A stretch of DNA of 64,000 nt, taken from the NCBI GenBank assembly GCA_039105265.1, contig JAPFFF010000049.1:620001-684000 (forward strand). The letters are read 5' to 3'. The DNA is from Tritrichomonas musculus (lineage: Eukaryota > Parabasalia > Tritrichomonadida > Tritrichomonadidae). Below the pieces are notes generated by a model. That model did no database searches and was not told the origin of the DNA. It saw only the letters and a program-made list of their open reading frames with translations. Both the position numbers and the translations under genes were made by a program. Numbering within the stretch: the first letter of the stretch is position 1; each line of letters starts with the position of its first letter. Below are positions 58,357 through 64,000 of the stretch, piece by piece.

Positions 58357-59688
58357 ATGAGTTATAGAAGAGATAACACAGAAGATGAACACATTCCGTT
58401 ACCAATCGAAACGATTTATAACTCTGTAGTTGATTCGTTAAGAGTTGAAGGTGATTACGGAACCACTAAATATTATACCGATAACGATGAACACTTCAAC
58501 AGAATCTACTTTAAATATCCAGCTGAATGGAGAACATCCAATCTCGGTGAAAAAATAATCGGTGTTCGTCATATGTCTGTCAAATGGAGAACTGGTTGGA
58601 TTAAGTTTGATCTATTCGTTCGAAAATTTGATAATGAGATGTATGATAATTACAAAGATTTAATTACACGAGTTAACAAAGAAATATGTGAAACGTTATC
58701 AGAAGATGAAATACATGAAATAGTTATGGATAATCTACCGAATGAATATGTACGAGTATATCAAATTCCAGTAAGTATCAGAGTAACGTCAAACGATAAT
58801 TGGATCGATATTGTCGACTATATACGAAAAGCTATTGATGATCATAATCTATATAATCATCTGAAAGAGAAGATCATGGATAGAAAGATAATTCCAGATG
58901 AACGAACTACTTTGCTAAAACAATTAGAAGATATCAAAGATGATTATGAATCGATGTTAGCTAAAAGCGATGAATTGATTGGTGAACATATACCGTTCTA
59001 TTTACAAAGCGAAGACATTATCATCGAAGATGAGTTCGAAAATAATCAGCATATATTGAAATTACGATCAAAAGATGCAGACTGGTTGGGTGTATTTAGA
59101 TCATCCGATTTATTGATCACTAGATCAGATTCTGAATTTCGTAGATCCGCATATGGTACCTTTTATAATGGACATCGTAGTCATGATTATATAAAACATA
59201 GAATAAATCATGAAGGTCGATTAATTCCATATGAAGAACCTAGTGAACCTGATATTGGTGATGGTGAAGAAGAAGAAGATTGGAATGAACCTATTGATGA
59301 AGATGATATTAAAGAACGTGAATATAATGAAATCAAATTCGATCCATATACAGCTAGCTTCTTCAATATCGGATCCGGTAACCCATTCAAAAACAATATA
59401 TACAAACTATATCATTATCATCATGAACTGATATTGAAGAACATATTAACTGATTTGGAGTGTGAAGTTGTAGCTTCATTTGCAACTCAATCGAATCATT
59501 ATCTTGTTGGTCGAACTAACGAACCATTCTGTCCGATCAAATATTATAAGTTGAACCATAGCGATGAAACATTTTGGATTGAATTCTACGACAAAAACGA
59601 GATTAAGATTCCATTACCGATCAACGATAATGTTGTGTTCACAATGGACATGGTGTTCTTACAAAACCGTAAACTGTTATACTCTTAA
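58357..59688 (+). CDS. Conserved Maverick structural protein (D)
   Basis: A 443-residue protein homologous to 28317-29630. Conserved blocks: RIYFKYPAEWRTSNLGEKIIGVRHMSVKWR near residue 48; an acidic linker (EPSEPDIGDGEEEEDWNEPIDEDD) near 295; and an end reading VVASFATQSNHYLVGRTNEPFCPIKYYKLNHSDETFWIEFYD and FTMDMVFLQNRKLLYS. The N- and C-terminal blocks are folded and the middle is helical and variable. It is the first long gene of the integrase-ATPase block, 10 bp upstream of the integrase. Probably a virion component. Confidence 0.65.
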   Translation: MSYRRDNTEDEHIPLPIETIYNSVVDSLRVEGDYGTTKYYTDNDEHFNRIYFKYPAEWRTSNLGEKIIGVRHMSVKWRTGWIKFDLFVRKFDNEMYDNYKDLITRVNKEICETLSEDEIHEIVMDNLPNEYVRVYQIPVSIRVTSNDNWIDIVDYIRKAIDDHNLYNHLKEKIMDRKIIPDERTTLLKQLEDIKDDYESMLAKSDELIGEHIPFYLQSEDIIIEDEFENNQHILKLRSKDADWLGVFRSSDLLITRSDSEFRRSAYGTFYNGHRSHDYIKHRINHEGRLIPYEEPSEPDIGDGEEEEDWNEPIDEDDIKEREYNEIKFDPYTASFFNIGSGNPFKNNIYKLYHYHHELILKNILTDLECEVVASFATQSNHYLVGRTNEPFCPIKYYKLNHSDETFWIEFYDKNEIKIPLPINDNVVFTMDMVFLQNRKLLYS

Positions 59689-59698
59689 TCCGCTATAA

Positions 59699-60799
59699 AT
59701 GAGTTTCATAGAAACCTTTGCAAAGCAAAGCCGAATCAAGTTCAAGACCATTGATGAAGTTTATTCTAAGTATCCGACCAATACGTTATCGAAATTCAAG
59801 AGAATCGCTAATAGATATGGTTTCACGGATGATGAAGCTAAAGACTATCTTCAAAACAAAGTCGTTCACGATCAACATATTCCACCACCAAAGTTCATGC
59901 ATATCTATTCGAAGATTCAACATGCGTTTCAAATGGATACATTCATTGGAGATCCAGACTATTTGATGTTCATTAACGTTAACACACGTAAAGCATATGC
60001 GTATGAGATGATCAATAAAGGTGCTAAACAAGTGTTGAAATCATTAACCGAGTTCATCAAATCAGAACCTGAGTGTAAGTCTATCATATCAGATGAAGAT
60101 GCATCATACTTATCGAAATCCGTACTCGATTTCATGAGAGAACATGATATTGTATATACAACAACGACCGATAACGATCATAACAAACTCGGTATCATTA
60201 ACAGATTCATGAGAACCATTCGTGATATGAAAGCTAATGAACCAAACACTGATATACTATCATTAGTAGAATCCTATAACGATATGCCACATCGATCTCT
60301 TAATTATAAATCTCCGAATGAGATAACAGATGAAGATGAGTTAGAGTATATCGATAAGATGGAACGTCAAGTTAATCCATATCATTTCAAACCTGGTGAT
60401 CTAGTTAGAGTAGTTCTTGATAAGAGTCCATTAACGAAACGTCGTTCGAATCTATCTAAAGAGTCTTACGTCGTTGATTCCAAAGATGGTAATCAGTTTC
60501 TAATCCGATCTATCGATGGATCTGTAGATACTGTACCGGGATATAAACTCGTGAAGTCATCCAATAACGTTCCACTAGCGACATCAATCAAAGATGGTAA
60601 ACGTGGTATCGTTAAAGAGATTCGATCTTATAACAAAAAGAGAGATACATATACGATCACATATGAAGATTCAACCGTTAAAGATACTATCAAATCGAAA
60701 TATCTACGTGAAGGTCATCCAACTAAATTATCGACAATGGAACGTCAATACTGGTTGAATCAAAATACCATCCCCGATCAAATAAGAAAGTTCATTTAA
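59699..60799 (+). CDS. Retroviral-type (RVE) integrase of Maverick D
   Basis: A 366-residue integrase very similar to that of B: HAFQMDTFIGDPDYLMFINVNTRKAYAYEM (first Asp near residue 78), IISDEDASYLSKSVLDFM (second near 134), RFMRTIRD, SYNDMPHRSLNYKSPNEITDEDE. The C-terminal SH3/chromo-like part is GKRGIVKEIRSYNKKRDTYTITYEDSTVKDTIKSKYLREGHPTKLS. The gene is spaced exactly 10 bp from both neighbours, start context CTATAAATG. The frame is open throughout. Confidence 0.9.
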   Translation: MSFIETFAKQSRIKFKTIDEVYSKYPTNTLSKFKRIANRYGFTDDEAKDYLQNKVVHDQHIPPPKFMHIYSKIQHAFQMDTFIGDPDYLMFINVNTRKAYAYEMINKGAKQVLKSLTEFIKSEPECKSIISDEDASYLSKSVLDFMREHDIVYTTTTDNDHNKLGIINRFMRTIRDMKANEPNTDILSLVESYNDMPHRSLNYKSPNEITDEDELEYIDKMERQVNPYHFKPGDLVRVVLDKSPLTKRRSNLSKESYVVDSKDGNQFLIRSIDGSVDTVPGYKLVKSSNNVPLATSIKDGKRGIVKEIRSYNKKRDTYTITYEDSTVKDTIKSKYLREGHPTKLSTMERQYWLNQNTIPDQIRKFI

Positions 60800-60809
60800 C
60801 TTACTATAA

Positions 60810-61661
60810 ATGACTCAAATCAAGAAAGTTGAAGATCTAATCGAAGACACATTACGTAAGAATCAACGTGATATCGAAATGGCGTTGATTAAACCACTCG
60901 CTCCTGAATATCCATTCTCGTCAAACGGTATCTACTTTCTAATCGGTAAGATGGGAGCTGGTAAATCGTTTTGGATCTGGCGACACATCATGATAACTGA
61001 ACGACTATTCACGAAACCGTATTACAGTAAGATCATATTCTGTTCCACGTCTGGTAAACTCGATAAAACAGCTGAAGTACTATCCAAGAATGTGAAGACC
61101 CCTATTGATTACATCAAAGAAGAGAATCTACTTCCATATCTTAAACGACATCTACGACGTAAACTCAAATACTATGCGATGGTCAAACATGTGCTATCCA
61201 AAATGGTTGAAACTAATGAAGAAATGGCTAGAATCATCCAGAAACACTCGTTAATGGAAATCGAAGATCGAATAGCATATATAGCATCCAAGTTAGTTCA
61301 GTATCAGACCGCATCGTATCCGTTCAACACGTTACTCGTGTTAGATGACGCTGCTGGATCCCCATTACTGAAGAACGGTAACAGTGAGCTATGTCGGTTA
61401 CTAACGAAAACGAGACACTTCAATCTGACTTGTATCATAGCTGTTCAAACATTACGATTCGTTCATCTGAATGTTAAACGATTGGCCACAGATATCATAT
61501 GCTATAGCGGTTTCAGTAAAGAAGATTTCACATCGATGTTACAACAGACTCCAAACAATCTCGATACCAAGTCAACGACAATCGAATATCTAAATCATAA
61601 GGGTCAACATGATCGGTTTATCATCAATATCACTGCAAACGAATCACACTTTGAACAATAA
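60810..61661 (+). CDS. FtsK/HerA-type genome-packaging ATPase of Maverick D
   Basis: A 283-residue ATPase close to the B enzyme. Walker A is LIGKMGAGKSFWIWRH near residues 46-60, Walker B is TLLVLDDAAGSPLL near 174-187, and LLTKTRHFNLTCIIAVQTLRFVHLNVKRLATDIICYSGFS follows. The start context CTATAAATG is identical to that of the integrase. Despite strong protein similarity to B the codons differ widely, so the two elements have long been separate. Confidence 0.9.
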   Translation: MTQIKKVEDLIEDTLRKNQRDIEMALIKPLAPEYPFSSNGIYFLIGKMGAGKSFWIWRHIMITERLFTKPYYSKIIFCSTSGKLDKTAEVLSKNVKTPIDYIKEENLLPYLKRHLRRKLKYYAMVKHVLSKMVETNEEMARIIQKHSLMEIEDRIAYIASKLVQYQTASYPFNTLLVLDDAAGSPLLKNGNSELCRLLTKTRHFNLTCIIAVQTLRFVHLNVKRLATDIICYSGFSKEDFTSMLQQTPNNLDTKSTTIEYLNHKGQHDRFIINITANESHFEQ

Positions 61662-61689
61662 ATTGGTTTGTTTTTATGATTAATAAATC

Positions 61690-62094
61690 ATGGGATTCAA
61701 GAGTTTCGTTACAAGCGGTTGGAATAGACTTAAAAGTGATGTCCATCAGGGGCTCATCGGTGCTAAAAACGTCGCTCATAGAGTATGGAACGCGACCAAA
61801 AAGGGGTTGATCGGTGCTAAAAACTTCGCTATGAATAATCCGAAAGCTATCGGTACTATGTTACATGCGATAACACCATTCGCTACTGCATTCAATCCAA
61901 CGTTAGGTGCTATTACATCAGCAGGTGCAAACATATTCAGTCACATGCCAAAGGGGTCGGTCAAAGACAAGCTCGTGAAGATCAGTGAACAGTTCGCGCG
62001 TGGCGAATTAAAACAAGGTGGATCATCAACAGCACAAGCTGCAGTAGATTCACGAAAGAGATCAAATAATGCGATTCCGTTCAGAGGTATTTAA
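61690..62094 (+). CDS. Small amphipathic virion-type protein (Maverick D)
   Basis: A 134-residue protein: GFKSFVTSGWNRLKSDVHQGLIGAKNVAHRVWNATKKGLIGAKNFAMNNPKAIGTMLHAITPFATAFNPTLGAITSAGANIF. It contains two LIGAKN repeats and an Ala/Gly-rich amphipathic region of the sort seen in membrane-active or capsid-interior proteins of adenovirus-lineage viruses. The analogy with adenovirus protein VI or pX is only structural in style. It corresponds by position to the 160-residue gene of Maverick B. Confidence 0.5.
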   Translation: MGFKSFVTSGWNRLKSDVHQGLIGAKNVAHRVWNATKKGLIGAKNFAMNNPKAIGTMLHAITPFATAFNPTLGAITSAGANIFSHMPKGSVKDKLVKISEQFARGELKQGGSSTAQAAVDSRKRSNNAIPFRGI

Positions 62095-62104
62095 TGAATC
62101 ATAA

Positions 62105-62308
62105 ATGAGCGGCAGAGATCGAACAAATGCGTATAGATCGAGTAATTCTGTTATCGTATCTGGACCTGGTACTATGTATAACGAAGTCACCAGATCGAGA
62201 TCATTACCAACACGATATCACGATAACACTAATACTCATGACGTAACCGTACCATATATCAAAACCAGTAAACGCAAATCCAAAACTCGTAAAAACAAAC
62301 GTAAGTGA
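62105..62308 (+). CDS. Small basic protein (Maverick D)
   Basis: A 67-residue protein: MSGRDRTNAYRSSNSVIVSGPGTMYNEVTRSRSLPTRYHDN..., ending KTSKRKSKTRKNKRK. The Lys/Arg tail suits DNA binding in a virion core. The tail matches that of the B 160-residue protein in character. The gene starts 10 bp after the previous stop in a CATAAATG context, again the 10-bp spacing. Confidence 0.55.
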   Translation: MSGRDRTNAYRSSNSVIVSGPGTMYNEVTRSRSLPTRYHDNTNTHDVTVPYIKTSKRKSKTRKNKRK

Positions 62309-62342
62309 GTATTGTCTGTGATAATATTTTTGTTGAAATCAA

Positions 62343-62939
62343 ATGAGTTCTAAGTACGTACGTGGAGTGAAACGAAATCAAATCATTCAACGATGGTTGC
62401 AAGGGATTGAAGATCCTGAATATGAAGTGTTTCCGACTAAAAAAGAAGGTAAATATATAGTCAAGTTGAGGGAGACTAAATTAGTAGATCAAACCAATAA
62501 CGATGTTGATAAACAGTCTGTCGATGTCGATGTTGATAAACAGTCTGTCGATGTTACTAACGATGTCGAGTCTGAAACTGAATCAACACCACCACCTGTA
62601 ATCAAACAACGTAGACCGCGAACATCTAGTAGTACGATTCCATCAACTAGACCAGATTCAACGATAAATCTCGAAATACTCGAACAGTTACGTAATCTCG
62701 GTGAAGAGATCCGCAATGATAGATTCAAGAAAGAGCAGAAACAGTATATCAAACATGTCGTCAACAAAGAGTTATCGAAATCGCGTATTCGTAGTCGATA
62801 TGTACCGGAAATGTTCCCAGAGTCAGTCGAATCCGAACCAGTTGAATCGAAACCAGTTGAACCCGAACCACAACCACAACCAGTTGAACCTGAACCAATC
62901 ATTGAACAACCCATATTTCGATCACGTATACGACGCTAA
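62343..62939 (+). CDS. Proline-rich conserved Maverick protein (D)
   Basis: A 198-residue protein, the same length as its homologue in B (32255). Conserved N-terminal block IQRWLQGIEDPEYEVFPTKKEGKYIV and central block INLEILEQLRNLGEEIRNDRFKKEQKQYIKHVVNKEL. Between them is a tandem repeat, (V)DKQSVDVDVDKQSVDV (about residues 55-72), that B lacks. The tail is a VEPEPQPQ-type repeat. It is probably a scaffold or core protein placed before the capsid gene. Confidence 0.65.
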   Translation: MSSKYVRGVKRNQIIQRWLQGIEDPEYEVFPTKKEGKYIVKLRETKLVDQTNNDVDKQSVDVDVDKQSVDVTNDVESETESTPPPVIKQRRPRTSSSTIPSTRPDSTINLEILEQLRNLGEEIRNDRFKKEQKQYIKHVVNKELSKSRIRSRYVPEMFPESVESEPVESKPVEPEPQPQPVEPEPIIEQPIFRSRIRR

Positions 62940-62984
62940 GTATGAATCCGTCGACTTAAACCATCATATTTTTCTGTCAAGTAA

Positions 62985-64000
62985 ATGACATTCAACAACG
63001 AAGTCTTTCACAAGACATCAGCTGAAGTAAATACTCAAGTGGCTAGCTATTTCGATATAGTCGATAATGCTATAGCCATGTCAGACACTAACAAGAAGTA
63101 CGTTATCGATGCGCAAGCTTCGTACAGTCCATCAGCACCTATTCATGCTGGTTCATTCACGACATTCATTATCAGTCCAACATGTGATAACACTGCTGAT
63201 ATCTATAACGGATTCATCAAAGCGCAGATGAAGATTACAATAGTCATGAGTGATCCAATTAACGGTCCATTGACTGGTATAAATAAACATGATTTCAATA
63301 CATTATGGGTTGGATTCAAAGACGCTATGGATTCAGTCGAAAAATATGAGATCCTCTCTAATGGTATCTCCATATACACTCAAAACTTTGGTCCAGAAGA
63401 GTCATTCTTAACAGCGTGTGGTGCTAATGAAGCTTCAAAACGATCCGATATCTACTCTAAAGTTCGTCATAAAGATATATATAATCGTAAATTTAATATA
63501 GCTCATTGTGGTGAGTTCGTAAAACTTGTTACCGAAACTGATGTATATGAAGTTAAAATACCATTGAAGATCGATTTACGCCGATTCTTACCCCTCAGTA
63601 ACATCAAGTATCTACCCGCATTCGCTGGCAAATTCGAACTCAAAATTATGTTCGGTACACAGGGTTTGGTTTGGTGTCCAGTTGGTCCATCTAAAGAGTT
63701 AATGTCCGATATTGGTAACCATGATGATATTACTCTTCATGGTATCACATCTGAATTCGTTCAAATCGGTGACATCGCATATATGTATAATGACTTAGAA
63801 ACATATACATTAAAATCAGAGCTTCGTAAAATATCAGTTGATCGTAATTATGAGATTGATAAAGCGTATAGTGTCATCCCCAACTTTGGTATCGATAATG
63901 ATATATATCAATCACTCGTTCAACGATACACTCAACAAGAACTCATCTTTCCAACTCAGATATTGACATTCACGACTATGAGTAAGAGTCTCGGTACCGG
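62985..64000 (+). CDS. Major capsid protein of Maverick D (runs off the window)
   Basis: The start ATG lies at AGTAAATG and the frame is open to the window end (338 codons). It aligns with the B protein: SAEVNTQVASYFDIVDNAIAMSDTNKKYVI, SPTCDNTADIYNGFIKAQM, YEILSNGISIYTQNFGPEESFLTACGANE, IYSKVRHKDIYNRK, IDLRRFLPLSNIKYLPAFAGKFELKIMF. This is the double jelly-roll capsid of the Polinton lineage. The C-terminal third is outside the window. Confidence 0.85.
   Translation, partial: MTFNNEVFHKTSAEVNTQVASYFDIVDNAIAMSDTNKKYVIDAQASYSPSAPIHAGSFTTFIISPTCDNTADIYNGFIKAQMKITIVMSDPINGPLTGINKHDFNTLWVGFKDAMDSVEKYEILSNGISIYTQNFGPEESFLTACGANEASKRSDIYSKVRHKDIYNRKFNIAHCGEFVKLVTETDVYEVKIPLKIDLRRFLPLSNIKYLPAFAGKFELKIMFGTQGLVWCPVGPSKELMSDIGNHDDITLHGITSEFVQIGDIAYMYNDLETYTLKSELRKISVDRNYEIDKAYSVIPNFGIDNDIYQSLVQRYTQQELIFPTQILTFTTMSKSLGT

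Larger units (their letters stand above)
57761..64000 (+). mobile_element. Maverick/Polinton D, left part (continues past the window)
   Basis: The element begins AGTAGATATGTTAAGG, in line with the termini of A, B and C. A hairpin (GTTAAGGA...TCCTTAAC) lies at 57770-57810. Genes in order: acidic protein, structural protein, integrase, ATPase, two small virion-type proteins, proline-rich protein, major capsid. The order is that of Maverick B. All visible frames are open, so it looks whole as far as seen. Base composition and codon use (more CGA, CGT, ATC, GTC, TCG) differ from B, indicating a separate lineage. The terminal repeat partner lies outside the window. Confidence 0.88.

Overview
The window looks like nuclear DNA of a trichomonad (parabasalid) protist, probably one more AT-rich than Trichomonas vaginalis (a Tritrichomonas-like genome would fit). 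The evidence is: very AT-rich intergenic DNA with long A runs; intron-free reading frames; initiator-like promoter words (TCACTT..., TCACTTCATTT, TCATTTTTCATT) a few bases upstream of start codons, as known for the trichomonad Inr element; stop codons followed closely by TAAA; a Mutator-like (MULE) transposase; a KilA-N gene; and several Maverick/Polinton elements, which are hugely amplified in trichomonads. The species assignment is inference.

Layout. 1-12.3 kb is gene-poor: AT-rich DNA, a mariner-like MITE (3656-4428), a 5.8-kb segment bounded by 165-bp inverted repeats next to poly-A runs (3136-8905), a decayed kelch-type gene (about 6180-6840), an array of a 14-base word (9079-9390), a GC-rich island (9906-9948), and an 85-bp foldback insertion with a 5-bp target duplication (11662-11746). 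12.3-13.0 kb is the front of a MULE transposase, cut by Maverick A (13006 to about 25047), a broken element with packaging ATPase, KilA-N, fibre-like proteins, integrase and capsid genes. 26.05-27.03 kb is the first copy of a dispersed repeat (R1), cut at 27028 by the left end of element C. Element C carries small genes that share one promoter module, and it is itself split by Maverick B (28057-53884, 25.8 kb, 291-bp terminal inverted repeats, target duplication caaga). B carries the full Maverick toolkit: integrase, packaging ATPase, major capsid, candidate minor capsid, protein-primed family B DNA polymerase, HNH and GIY-YIG endonucleases, and three very large fibre-like proteins. A second R1 copy sits inside B (45342 to about 47390). 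The remainder of C and two more cassette genes follow (53885-55.5 kb), then an unrecognised gene unit (55.66-57.76 kb), then the left part of a third full Maverick, D (57761 to the window end).

How it fits together. A, B, C, D and the 85-bp foldback all begin AGTAG, so one end-recognition system may serve all of them; the integrase and 5-bp duplications are consistent with this. B and D share gene order (structural protein, integrase, ATPase, small basic proteins, proline-rich protein, major capsid), with exactly 10 bases between the first three genes in both and a TAAATG context at most starts. The insertions can be ordered: R1 copy 1, then C into it, then B into C, then R1 copy 2 into B. 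A is old and damaged, B is largely open with about three breaks, and D shows no break in the visible 6.2 kb and has clearly different codon use, suggesting a separate and recent lineage.

The most unusual signals are the small-gene cassettes in C with interchangeable cores behind a common promoter module, the 85-bp foldback that mimics Maverick ends, and the phage-tail-fibre-like repeats in Maverick proteins.
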